Source of the DNA: Clostridium_AD sp964467165
Lineage (GTDB): Bacteria; Bacillota; Clostridia; Clostridiales; Clostridiaceae
Reading direction: 5' to 3'
NCBI GenBank assembly: GCA_964467165.1
Contig: CAYXOL010000003.1
Location: 90,544 to 154,543, forward strand
Length of the DNA stretch: 64,000 nucleotides
Shown one piece after another: positions 1 to 8,255 of the stretch. The stretch's first letter is position 1; each line of letters begins with the position of its first letter. The translations under genes were made by a program, and so were the position numbers. Below the pieces are notes generated by a model. That model saw only the letters and a program-made list of their open reading frames with translations, made no database searches and was not told the origin of the DNA.

Positions 1-884
1 TTTCCACAGGCGAATATACCAGAAACATTTGTCTCCATAATTTCATTTACAACAGGGCCTCCAGTAACACTATTAATTTCTATACCTGCACCTTTTGATA
101 ATTCATTTTCTGGTATTAAACCTACCGAAAGCAATAAGGCATCACAATCATAATATTTTTGTGTACCAGAAATCACTCTTTTGTTTTCGTCTACCTCACC
201 AATAATTATGCCTTCTACTCGATCTTTTCCTTTAATCTCTACTATGGTATGACTTAGAAGTAATGGTATATTATAATCCTCTAAACACTGAACAATATTT
301 CTAGTAAGTCCTCCGCAGTAAGGCATTACCTCAGCAACAACTTCAACCTTCGCACCTTCTAGGGTAAGTCTTCTAGCCATTATAAGTCCAATATCTCCCG
401 AACCGAGAATAACTACTTTCTTACCAACCATGTATCCTTCCATATTTATATATCTTTGAGCTGTACCTGCAGTAAATATTCCTACTGGCCGAGTTCCTGG
501 TATATTTATGGCTCCTCTTGTCCGCTCTCTACATCCCATAGCTAAAATTATCGCTTTAGCCTGAATAATCATAAATCCCTCTTTACTATTCATTATCTTT
601 AGAGATTTATCATTACCAATTTCTAATACCATGGTATCTATTTTATATTCTATGCCTAATAACTTTAACTCATCAATAAATCTTTCTGCATACTCTGGGC
701 CAGTAAGTTCTTCTTTAAAAACATGAAGACCAAATCCATTGTGAATGCACTGTTGCAAAATACCCCCAAGTTCTCTATCCCGCTCAATAACTAATACACT
801 AGAAACACCATTTTTTTTAGCTTCTATTGCAGCTGCAAGACCTGCTGGTCCACCACCAATTACTACAATGCCATATTGGGTCAT
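1..884 (-). CDS. NAD(P)/FAD-dependent oxidoreductase, GlpB-like (3' part beyond window)
   Basis: Read on the minus strand, this frame stays open from about 884 to the window edge, so the C-terminus is missing. The N-terminus has the FAD Rossmann motif GGGPAG, and a second nucleotide-binding motif (GSGDIG) lies mid-protein, as in two-dinucleotide-binding oxidoreductases. In clostridial glycerol operons this gene follows the GlpA-like dehydrogenase and probably relays electrons from it; that role is inferred from family and context. Two in-frame ATGs compete. The one at 893 overlaps the stop of the upstream gene. The one at 884 has an AAGGGG SD 9 nt away and is preferred. Either way translation is probably coupled to the upstream gene. 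Confidence 0.85.
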   Translation of the reverse strand, partial: MTQYGIVVIGGGPAGLAAAIEAKKNGVSSVLVIERDRELGGILQQCIHNGFGLHVFKEELTGPEYAERFIDELKLLGIEYKIDTMVLEIGNDKSLKIMNSKEGFMIIQAKAIILAMGCRERTRGAINIPGTRPVGIFTAGTAQRYINMEGYMVGKKVVILGSGDIGLIMARRLTLEGAKVEVVAEVMPYCGGLTRNIVQCLEDYNIPLLLSHTIVEIKGKDRVEGIIIGEVDENKRVISGTQKYYDCDALLLSVGLIPENELSKGAGIEINSVTGGPVVNEIMETNVSGIFACG

Positions 885-885
885 A

Positions 886-2334
886 CTATTCATCCCCTTG
901 TACTTCTTTTGTTTTACCCACAAGTATATGGGTATCCTTATTGCTTTTAAGTACTTTAAGTTCATCTATCTTTAGCTCTCTAGCTAATATCTCTACAATT
1001 CTAGGTCCACAAAATGCACCCTGACATATTCCCATACCAGGCCTTGCTCGTCTTTTTACACCATCTAAAGTTGTTGCGCCAGCCTTCCTGCTTATTGCAT
1101 CTACAATTTCGCCTTCAGTAATGGATTCGCACCTACATATTATTCTGCCATATCTAGGGTCTTTTTTTATAGTCTTTGCTTTTTCTATGTCGCTAAGCTG
1201 TATAAATCTTATAACTTTTCTTCTTATAGGATTAAAATATTCTTTCTTTACTAATCCCCCTGCCTTATCATTTAAAATTCCTACTACATATTCAGCTATA
1301 GCTGGGGCTGCTGATAACCCTGGTGATTCTATTCCCGCTACATTTATAAAATTTTCAGCTTCCGCAGACTCTTGGATTATAAAATCTCCAGTAGTTGAGG
1401 TAGCTCTAAGTCCTGAAAAAGAAGTAATAACGGCATTAAAAGGTATTTTCTTGCTAGTTTTATAAGAAGCATTTCTCACTTCCTCAAGACCCATTGCAGT
1501 AGTCCCAGTATTTTCATTATCATCTAAATTTTCTGCATTTGGTCCTACTAGCAAGTTCCCATGGACAGTCTGAGTTACTACAACACCTTTACCACGCTTT
1601 GTTGGAGATTGAAAAATAACCCTGCTTACCAAAGTTGCGGCTTTCTTTTCAAATATAAAATATTGCCCTCTTCTTTGGATAATTTTAAAACTCTCACTGG
1701 CAACCATATTGTTTATTTTATCTGCATAAATCCCTGCACAATTAATAACATATTTTGCTTCTATCTGGTTATTCCCCTTATTAATTATATAATAATTTTC
1801 TACTCTTTCTATTGATATTACTTTATTATTTAAAAATAATTCTACACCATTTTCCACTGCATTCTCAGCTAGTGCTATAGCAAGTTCAAATGGACCAACA
1901 ATACCACAAGTACCCGCATATAACGCACCTATAACTTCTTCATTTAGGTTAGGCTCTAAAGCTTTGACCTTTTCTTTATCTATTAACTCCATATATGGTA
2001 TTTTATTTTGCATTCCTTGCGCATAGAGTTCTTCCAGTCCAGCTATCTCTTCTTCATTACTAGCAATAACTAATGATCCTATCCTTTTAAATGGCACGTC
2101 TAGTTCCCTGCAAATTTTTTCAAACATTGGATTTCCTAGTGCATTAAACTTTGCTTTATTTGTACCAGGCTTGGCGTCATACCCTGCATGAACAATAGCA
2201 CTATTCGCCTTAGTTGTTCCATTCGCCACATCACTGTCTTTTTCAATAAGAGCCACCTGAATATTATATCTAGATAATTCTCTTGCAATAAACGTGCCAA
2301 TGACTCCTGCGCCAATTATAGCTACATCAAACAT
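886..2334 (-). CDS. GlpA/GlpO-like glycerol-3-phosphate dehydrogenase with BFD-type [2Fe-2S] domain
   Basis: 482 residues. The N-terminal DAO fold opens with the FAD-binding GAGVIG at residues 8-13. The C-terminus carries a bacterioferritin-associated-ferredoxin-like domain with cysteines at 400, 402, 437 and 442 (CRC...CQGAFC), expected to hold a [2Fe-2S] cluster. Family members oxidise glycerol-3-phosphate to dihydroxyacetone phosphate in anaerobes and pass electrons to the adjacent FAD oxidoreductase. The start has a strong SD (AGGAGGAG, 4-6 nt upstream). It overlaps or abuts the next gene, so the two form an operon. A leader with a promoter and a terminator hairpin precedes it. The exact substrate is inferred; some DAO/BFD proteins act on other hydroxy- or amino acids. 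Confidence 0.85.
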   Translation of the reverse strand: MFDVAIIGAGVIGTFIARELSRYNIQVALIEKDSDVANGTTKANSAIVHAGYDAKPGTNKAKFNALGNPMFEKICRELDVPFKRIGSLVIASNEEEIAGLEELYAQGMQNKIPYMELIDKEKVKALEPNLNEEVIGALYAGTCGIVGPFELAIALAENAVENGVELFLNNKVISIERVENYYIINKGNNQIEAKYVINCAGIYADKINNMVASESFKIIQRRGQYFIFEKKAATLVSRVIFQSPTKRGKGVVVTQTVHGNLLVGPNAENLDDNENTGTTAMGLEEVRNASYKTSKKIPFNAVITSFSGLRATSTTGDFIIQESAEAENFINVAGIESPGLSAAPAIAEYVVGILNDKAGGLVKKEYFNPIRRKVIRFIQLSDIEKAKTIKKDPRYGRIICRCESITEGEIVDAISRKAGATTLDGVKRRARPGMGICQGAFCGPRIVEILARELKIDELKVLKSNKDTHILVGKTKEVQGDE

Positions 2335-2366
2335 TTTTACTCCTCCTGTAGTCCATCTATTAAATT

Positions 2367-2406
2367 ATCTCCTACGCTGCTGTAACTAACGACTTCAATA
2401 GGAGAT
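2367..2406 (-). promoter_or_regulatory. Leader stem-loop between attenuator and glp start
   Basis: 8-bp perfect stem (ATCTCCTA/TAGGAGAT, 2367-2374 and 2399-2406) with a 24-nt loop, located between the leader terminator and the SD of the dehydrogenase gene. It contains an SD-like AGGAG, so it could affect initiation or act as an antiterminator target. Function is inferred. Confidence 0.4.
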
Positions 2407-2426
2407 TTCTCTGTGATACACAAAAA

Positions 2427-2473
2427 ACCACACCTAGTAAATCTGTGATTAAACAGATTTGTCAGTGTGGCTC
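2427..2473 (-). terminator. Intrinsic terminator in glp leader (possible attenuator)
   Basis: On the minus strand CCACAC...CAAATCTGT pairs with ACAGATTT...GTGTGG and is followed by TTTTTT. It lies downstream of a good promoter (2514-2541) and upstream of the glp dehydrogenase start. Transcripts from that promoter must therefore pass it. It could also simply end the transcript of the small gene at 2595-2978. Confidence 0.7.
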
Positions 2474-2513
2474 TCATTTCTCTTAGCCATATTTCATATT
2501 TACTCTCAACAAA

Positions 2514-2541
2514 ATTATATCACTAAAATATATATTTGCAA
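2514..2541 (-). promoter_or_regulatory. Probable promoter of glp leader
   Basis: Minus-strand TTGCAA (-35, at 2541-2536), 16-bp spacer, TATAAT (-10, at 2519-2514). The predicted transcription start is near 2507, about 170 nt before the dehydrogenase start codon. Confidence 0.55.
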
Positions 2542-2594
2542 AGCAATTTTATTTAAATTCTAAAAAAATATTGCACCATAGTATATATTAAAAT

Positions 2595-2978
2595 TTATAA
2601 CTTGCTACTTTCCAGTGTTTCATATTCTACTTCTATATACTTATCTTCATCGTAAAATTTTTCTGACTGACCATAAATCCGTATATTTGTTTGCACAGCA
2701 TTTTCAGCAATATATTTTGCGGTTTTTACACTGACATTAATAGTGGCATCTGCCACAACAGCAGTTATTGCTGCTGTTATTTTTGCAGTTTTCCCAACCA
2801 TTTTAGAGGCTACATTACTGTATTTCTTGGTGTTTGCAGCTAATTTTTTTTTACCTGCTTTTTCTGCTATAGAAGATATAGCATTCCCAGTTAGTTCAAT
2901 ACCATGCTCCGCAGTATTTCCAACAATTTTTCCAGCACCATATATTATTTTCCCCACCATGGTCATCATCATCACCAT
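2595..2978 (-). CDS. Small hypothetical protein
   Basis: 127 residues, not recognised. The first ~85 residues are rich in Ala, Gly and Lys with a mildly hydrophobic stretch near residues 65-85 (alternating AAITAVVADATINVSVK). The C-terminal tail is acidic (EDKYIEVEYETLE). There is no clear signal peptide or transmembrane helix. The start is unclear because five start codons cluster within 20 nt (2978, 2972, 2969, 2966, 2960). An AGGT and a GGTGATG sequence could serve the inner ones, so the true protein may begin at MTMVGK or MVGK. The gene stands alone, transcribed towards the glp leader. Confidence 0.55.
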   Translation of the reverse strand: MVMMMTMVGKIIYGAGKIVGNTAEHGIELTGNAISSIAEKAGKKKLAANTKKYSNVASKMVGKTAKITAAITAVVADATINVSVKTAKYIAENAVQTNIRIYGQSEKFYDEDKYIEVEYETLESSKL

Positions 2979-3095
2979 ACCTATATTTAATAATCTTATT
3001 ATATCATATTATTGAAGAATTATTAGTTAATATATTTAATAGATATTTATAATCAAGAATTAAGTTTAGATTTTTTCTTAAATTATACTTTTCTA

Positions 3096-5417
3096 CTATT
3101 GTGTATTTCTTACATTGTTAAGTGCATTATATACCCCTACAGCTAATTGTTCCATTGTTGTATTATCTTTTGGATTAAATTGGTTATTTTCTATTTTTAT
3201 AAAACCAAACGCCACTGCAATAGCCACATATCCTAAATTCTCCTTGGTTATTTTACTTGCATCCTCATAATTAATTTTAAATAGTTCACTGTGCTGAGCC
3301 AATTTGTCATAATTACTATACTTAACTAAGATTTTAGCCAATTCCTCTCTAGTAACTAATTTGTCTCCTATAAATTCTCCACCTGTGTTTTCCATAATTC
3401 CATAGGATACAGCCATTTGAAGGAATTTATAATTTGCATCAGATTTTGCAATATTGGAAAATTTAAGTTCTGCAGTCTTATCTGCCATATATGGTGTATA
3501 GCCTCTTGCATTTACTAACATTTTAATTAAGTCAATTTGGGTAACTTTTTTATCTAGTTTAAAATCAGCAGTTTCTATTAATCCTTTAGACGCTAAAATA
3601 CTTAATTCTTTTTCTGCCTCACTATTTTTAATCTTTTCTTTAAATAGTTCTATATTCTGATCAATATTCTCACCATTATAATTCAAAAATTTACCAGTAA
3701 GTGCATCAACATTTGTATAATCGTACATTCCACTAGCATCACCAAGTTTATAAGCCAGTTTCATTTCTAAATCTGGTTTTTGTGGATTATTACTTTTATT
3801 TATTTGTGTATAAGTAAGGATTGGCTTGTACTTACTAAACATTATTTCACTTGCATTTTTAACACTTATAGCATTCTTAAAATCCGGAAATTTAATGTCT
3901 TTATCCCAATTACAATTCAAACTATTGATCTCGCCAGTAACTGCACTGAAACCAACATTTATATTATTATCTGTATATTCTATACCATTCTCTAATCTGG
4001 CAAAGTTAAAGTAATAATTTCTTTCACCCATATTATTGTAATCACAATAATTATAATGAATTTGCTCAGTTTTGATTTGTTTAGCTTTCCCATTATAATA
4101 TTTTGAAACTGCTTCTATAGCCTTTGCGTATGCCTGCTCCCAGGATAATTTAGCAACGAATTTTCCAGTACCATTATAGTCTTCATTAGAATATTTATAG
4201 CAACTTACTACTTCTCCTGTTAAAGCGTCTATTGATATATTCCCACCTTCGTTGTATTTCGTGTCATCCCCTTTATTAAAAGATGCATTCCAAGTTTTAT
4301 TACTTGAACTACCAATATTTTCCGCATATTCTTGATACCCAAGTCCCTGAATTACATACCCCTCACCATAAAGTTTATTTATAAAGCTTTTTATTATAGT
4401 TCCTGCTTCTTTTTCTTCTACCGCCTTTTCTCTAGGTGTTACCACTTTTATTTTACTGTAAAACTCACCCTTTTCCTTATCACTCAAATCTTTTACTACA
4501 GGTCTACTAACATTATTGACTGGGTCAAGGAACTTCCCATCTTTAGCATCTAACAAATTGCCATCGCCAAATTCTGGAACATACACTACCTTTATGTCTC
4601 TTTTATTTTCATAATATTTATAGTTTTGTGTAAAACCCATATATTTTAAAGTCATTTTTGCTCCAGTTTTAAAAGCTTCAGCTGCAGTTTTTTGATCTAT
4701 AACTCCTTTAACCTCCGGAAATTTAAGACTTGAATTCCAATTACTATAGTATGAAACTACCTTTCCGGATGCTCCATCAACTTCAATATTAATATTATTA
4801 TCATCAAATTCTATACCATTGACTTTATTTACATAGGTGAAACTATAACTCGCTGACCCATAATTTCCTATATTGTTATAATCTCTTTTGTTTATTACTT
4901 TATATTTTTCAGGTTGAATTTTTTCAACAAAATCATTACTAGCCTTTTCTGCTTGCTTAACTGTTATTGTTGGAACTGTATTTTCTTCATTTACTTTTCG
5001 TTCATAATTATTTGCTTGAGTAACTTCACCAGTTTCTGCATTTAAAGTAACACTAATACTAATATTTTTTGCCATATTATTCATTTGCCAATTAATATTC
5101 CAAGTGCTATTTTGCTGACCATTATAATCTGAGCCATTAAAGTTACTTGTTTGAGTAAATTTGCTCTCATCTATTACTGTATTAAAATAAGTTTTTATTA
5201 TTTCCTTTGCAATTTCTTTTGCTTTTTCCTTGGATATTTTAGCACTCTTTTCCTCTTCGATATTTTTTGCAATCGCTGCCTCTGCAGTTATTTTCGTTGC
5301 TCCAATTCCTGTAACTGGAGTTTGAGTCTTTGTCAAAGCTACTGCAAAGGTTGAAGTTGTGCTAGTAAAAGTTAATGCAGTTGCTAACATTATAGAAACC
5401 AATTTTTTCCTATTCAT
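3096..5417 (-). CDS. Secreted YcdB/YcdC-PepSY repeat protein with C-terminal SLH modules
   Basis: 773 residues. A signal peptide covers residues 1 to about 27 (basic MNRKK, hydrophobic core, FAVA). Two homologous ~230-residue units follow, each with alternating 'NAETGEV', 'DGASGKV', 'DALTGEV' and 'SAVTGEI' strand motifs typical of YcdB/PepSY domains. The last ~150 residues resemble two to three S-layer homology modules, including the segment around VTREELAKILVKY and a closing MEQLAVGVYNAL. The protein is probably exported and held on the wall through secondary cell-wall polymer. PepSY-type domains are thought to inhibit or chaperone proteases, but no substrate can be named. It is monocistronic and divergent from the flavin reductase at 5686. 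Confidence 0.8.
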   Translation of the reverse strand: MNRKKLVSIMLATALTFTSTTSTFAVALTKTQTPVTGIGATKITAEAAIAKNIEEEKSAKISKEKAKEIAKEIIKTYFNTVIDESKFTQTSNFNGSDYNGQQNSTWNINWQMNNMAKNISISVTLNAETGEVTQANNYERKVNEENTVPTITVKQAEKASNDFVEKIQPEKYKVINKRDYNNIGNYGSASYSFTYVNKVNGIEFDDNNINIEVDGASGKVVSYYSNWNSSLKFPEVKGVIDQKTAAEAFKTGAKMTLKYMGFTQNYKYYENKRDIKVVYVPEFGDGNLLDAKDGKFLDPVNNVSRPVVKDLSDKEKGEFYSKIKVVTPREKAVEEKEAGTIIKSFINKLYGEGYVIQGLGYQEYAENIGSSSNKTWNASFNKGDDTKYNEGGNISIDALTGEVVSCYKYSNEDYNGTGKFVAKLSWEQAYAKAIEAVSKYYNGKAKQIKTEQIHYNYCDYNNMGERNYYFNFARLENGIEYTDNNINVGFSAVTGEINSLNCNWDKDIKFPDFKNAISVKNASEIMFSKYKPILTYTQINKSNNPQKPDLEMKLAYKLGDASGMYDYTNVDALTGKFLNYNGENIDQNIELFKEKIKNSEAEKELSILASKGLIETADFKLDKKVTQIDLIKMLVNARGYTPYMADKTAELKFSNIAKSDANYKFLQMAVSYGIMENTGGEFIGDKLVTREELAKILVKYSNYDKLAQHSELFKINYEDASKITKENLGYVAIAVAFGFIKIENNQFNPKDNTTMEQLAVGVYNALNNVRNTQ

Positions 5418-5685
5418 GATAATTCCTACCTTTCAAAATAATATTTTGTTGTTTAACATAAAAATCCCTCTTTTGTTGAAAAGTATACTTTGTATTGTTT
5501 ATTAACTTTATTAGCATTTATATATATATATTATAGACGATTCTAAATTATATATAGTTACATATAAATTACATTTTCTTCTAATTTTTATAAAATATTT
5601 TTCGTGAGTTTTTCTAACTTTATAAATCTTTTAATGTATTGTATAATTAATGATGTTATAAAAAAAGGCATGGGAGTGAAAATAT

Positions 5686-6279
5686 ATGACAAAAACTATT
5701 TTTAAAGGCAGTGCAATGCTAAATCCTGTTCCTGTAGTGTTAATTACCTCAAAAAATAAAGAAGGCCGCACAAACGTTTTTACAGTGGCTTGGATAGGAA
5801 CTGCTTGTACTAAACCACCAATGATAACTGTAGCCATAAGACCCGAAAGGCTTTCCTATGAATATATAAAAGAAAGTGGTGACTTTGTTGTAAATTTACC
5901 TAATTCTAAAATGGTTAGACAAGTGGATTATTGCGGTGTGCGATCGGGAAGGCAAACAGATAAACTTTTAGAAATGAACTTTACAACGCAGGACAGCCAG
6001 GATGTAACAGCACCTTTAATTTCTGAATGTCCCATATCTCTAGAATGTAGGGTTAAAAGTATTACCCCCCTTGGTACCCATGATTTATTTTTAGCTGAAA
6101 TCGTCAATACTCACGTAGATAATGCTTTAATAGATTTTAATGGGAAAATTCATTTTGAAAATGCAGATCTTATAACTTATTCTCATGGTGAATATTTTAG
6201 TGTCAATTCTAAACCCTTAGGTAAATTTGGCTATTCAGTTCAGAAAAAAAGTAAAAAACCACATAAAAAGAAAGCCTAA
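5686..6279 (+). CDS. Flavin reductase family protein (flavoredoxin-like)
   Basis: 197 residues with the FMN-binding split-barrel layout. It opens with a 'NPVPVVLITSKNKEGRTNVFTVAW' type segment, the flavin-binding start of the DIM6/NTAB (flavin reductase-like) family, and contains 'NLPNSKMVRQVDYCG' and 'ECPISLECRV', both typical. It likely binds FMN and moves electrons from NAD(P)H or ferredoxin; the partner is unknown. SD GGGAGTG lies 10-11 nt before the ATG. The last codons, a Lys-rich tail, lie inside the left arm of the terminator hairpin. Confidence 0.85.
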   Translation: MTKTIFKGSAMLNPVPVVLITSKNKEGRTNVFTVAWIGTACTKPPMITVAIRPERLSYEYIKESGDFVVNLPNSKMVRQVDYCGVRSGRQTDKLLEMNFTTQDSQDVTAPLISECPISLECRVKSITPLGTHDLFLAEIVNTHVDNALIDFNGKIHFENADLITYSHGEYFSVNSKPLGKFGYSVQKKSKKPHKKKA

Positions 6280-6307
6280 TTTCTTAGGCTTTCTTTTTAT
6301 GTGGTTT
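6256..6307. terminator. Bidirectional terminator with perfect 24-bp stem
   Basis: Perfect inverted repeat, arms 6256-6279 and 6284-6307, loop TTTC. It serves the flavin reductase (plus) and the SPFH gene (minus, ending 6311). The left arm encodes the last residues and stop codon of the flavin reductase. Confidence 0.85.
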
Positions 6308-6310
6308 ACT

Positions 6311-7306
6311 TTATATTGATTTTTTTTCTATTGTTATATTTTCAAGTGGTTTATTTTCAACATGCTTAGTCATTTTTAACATCTCCGCTATGGCTGATAT
6401 GCTACCTAAACTTGATAATGTTTCATTAGGAAGTATAAGTTTATTAGCTGGGTTCTTAGCCATTTCTTTAAGAGCTTCGATTTGCTTTAATGCTATTACT
6501 GTTTCATTTGTACCGGATTCTATAATAGCTGAATTTATTCTTCTTATGGCATCTGCCTCTGCCACTGCTATTTCTAATATAGCTTTGGCCTTACCTTCAG
6601 CTTCTAGAAGTTGAGATTCTTTCATTCCTTCTGCACGTCTAATATTAGCTTGTTTTTCAGCCTCAGCATTTAATATTTGAGCTTGCTTATGTCCTTCTGC
6701 TCTTTCAATTTGACTTTGTTTTTCACCTTCTGCTGTAAGGATAAATGCTCTTTTGTCTCTCTCTGCTCTCATTTGTTTTTCCATTGCCTGTTGAATTTCA
6801 GATGGTGGAATTATATTTTTGATTTCTACAGATAATATCTTTATTCCATAAGCATCTGTGATTTCATCAATTATTTCAAGAAGCCTCATATTTATTCTAT
6901 CTCTTCCTGATAATACTTCATCCAAGGTCATATCTCCCACAATATTTCTCATATTAGTTATTGTAGAATACACAATACCTGATTTATAATCTTCGATATT
7001 GTACACTGCATCTTTTGAATTAACAACCTTATAAAATATAACATTATCGATGGATATATTTACATTATCCTTAGTTATAACATTCTGAGGTTGTATGTCT
7101 AATATTTGTTGCTTTGTAGAAATCCTTCTTCGTACAAAATCTGCAAAAACAATTGTTAAATGCCAGCCTGGCTCTAGAATCCTATGAAACTGGCCAAACC
7201 TCTCAACTAAAACAACTGATCCAGTATTAACAATTTTAATAGATGACAAAATGCCGATAACAACTATTGCCAATAAAAATATACCTAAAAACGATCCAAT
7301 ACCCAT
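6311..7306 (-). CDS. SPFH/Band 7 membrane protein (stomatin-like, QmcA type)
   Basis: 331 residues. An N-terminal membrane helix (about 4-26) is followed by the Band 7 domain (GSVVLVERFGQFHRILEPGWH start, central DEVLSGRDRIN). A long Ala/Glu/Lys-rich coiled coil (about 175-250, repeated 'AEGEKQ/AEGHKQ/AEAEKQ') comes next. Such proteins form ring or cage assemblies in membrane microdomains and commonly pair with an NfeD protein, as here (NfeD gene 30 nt upstream). The SD AAGGAGGAA supports this start. Probable role: membrane microdomain or protease-associated scaffold. Confidence 0.9.
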   Translation of the reverse strand: MGIGSFLGIFLLAIVVIGILSSIKIVNTGSVVLVERFGQFHRILEPGWHLTIVFADFVRRRISTKQQILDIQPQNVITKDNVNISIDNVIFYKVVNSKDAVYNIEDYKSGIVYSTITNMRNIVGDMTLDEVLSGRDRINMRLLEIIDEITDAYGIKILSVEIKNIIPPSEIQQAMEKQMRAERDKRAFILTAEGEKQSQIERAEGHKQAQILNAEAEKQANIRRAEGMKESQLLEAEGKAKAILEIAVAEADAIRRINSAIIESGTNETVIALKQIEALKEMAKNPANKLILPNETLSSLGSISAIAEMLKMTKHVENKPLENITIEKKSI

Positions 7307-7336
7307 TACAAATTCCTCCTTAAATTTTAATATAAC

Positions 7337-7765
7337 TTATACTTTAGCTATTAATAATTTATTTCCTTCTATTCCAATAACTTGAACAAGGTCGCCTTTG
7401 ACTAAAGGTTTCCCCACATTTTTCACTGTCCAATATATTCCTTGGAACTTAATGTTTGCTTTTACATCAATATCTTTTGTTATTGTAAACTCTATTCCTA
7501 TATAGCCTTCTTCCATAGTCAAGGTTTTGCTTACAGTTTTCTTTATAGTTTTTTTGACTATAGGATATCCAACAGCCATGGATATTGCAGTAACCGTTAT
7601 AAAAATGATTACTTGGACAACAACTGATGCATTAAGCATCATAGCAATTATTGCTACAATTGCCCCCATAGCAAACCATATAAACATAAAACTACTAGTT
7701 GTAATATCAATAAATATTGCTCCTAGCGCTACAACCACCCAAATTATCATTACCATCCTGTCCAT
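7337..7765 (-). CDS. NfeD family membrane protein
   Basis: 142 residues. Three hydrophobic segments lie in the first ~75 residues, followed by a small beta-barrel OB-like domain ending 'GDLVQVIGIEGNKLLIAKV', the NfeD C-terminal domain signature. It lacks the ClpP-like protease domain of long NfeD proteins. It is first gene of a two-gene operon with the SPFH protein, a widely conserved pairing in which the NfeD OB domain is thought to bind the SPFH partner. SD GGGAGGG is well placed. Confidence 0.88.
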   Translation of the reverse strand: MDRMVMIIWVVVALGAIFIDITTSSFMFIWFAMGAIVAIIAMMLNASVVVQVIIFITVTAISMAVGYPIVKKTIKKTVSKTLTMEEGYIGIEFTITKDIDVKANIKFQGIYWTVKNVGKPLVKGDLVQVIGIEGNKLLIAKV

Positions 7766-8098
7766 GTTTTCCCTCCCACCTCATTATTAATTGCTGTTAA
7801 TTATTTCTTCTTATAGTATTAATTATCCTTCTTTAATTATATCCTTCTTTTGTATTTAATAATACCTTTTTTTTGTAATAATATTACTACAAAAACTTTA
7901 TGTGGTATTAATATAATTATATAGTATACTTTATTATTAATAAAGTTTTATTTTAGCTTGTTATGGGTTATATTATACTGTTTATATGGCATTTCTACAG
8001 TTTTTCCTCTTGTTTGCTTTACTTCTCTCATTATTTCAAGGTTTTATTCAAATATCAGAATAATTCCAGAATTAATAGCTATATAGCCAAATTGTTTG

Positions 8099-8149
8099 GG
8101 GACGGTTAACAATTATTTATACTAAAGCAAAATAATTGTTAACCGTCCC
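8099..8149. repeat. REP-like palindrome with GGGACGGTTAAC arms
   Basis: 20-bp perfect arms (8099-8118 and 8130-8149) with an 11-nt loop, in the 490-bp gap between the NfeD gene and nadE. A related GTTAACAA(C/T)TA core occurs at 29206 and 16446. It has no U-tail, so it is less likely a terminator and more like a REP/MITE remnant. Otherwise the gap shows only A/T-rich sequence. Confidence 0.6.
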
Positions 8150-8255
8150 TACTAATGAATCTAAGATAATGATATAATTTTAGTTAACATTGACTATATA
8201 AAGTTGATTTTGCAAATACTATATTAAAAAAACAAAAGAAAGGTAGTGAATTAGT

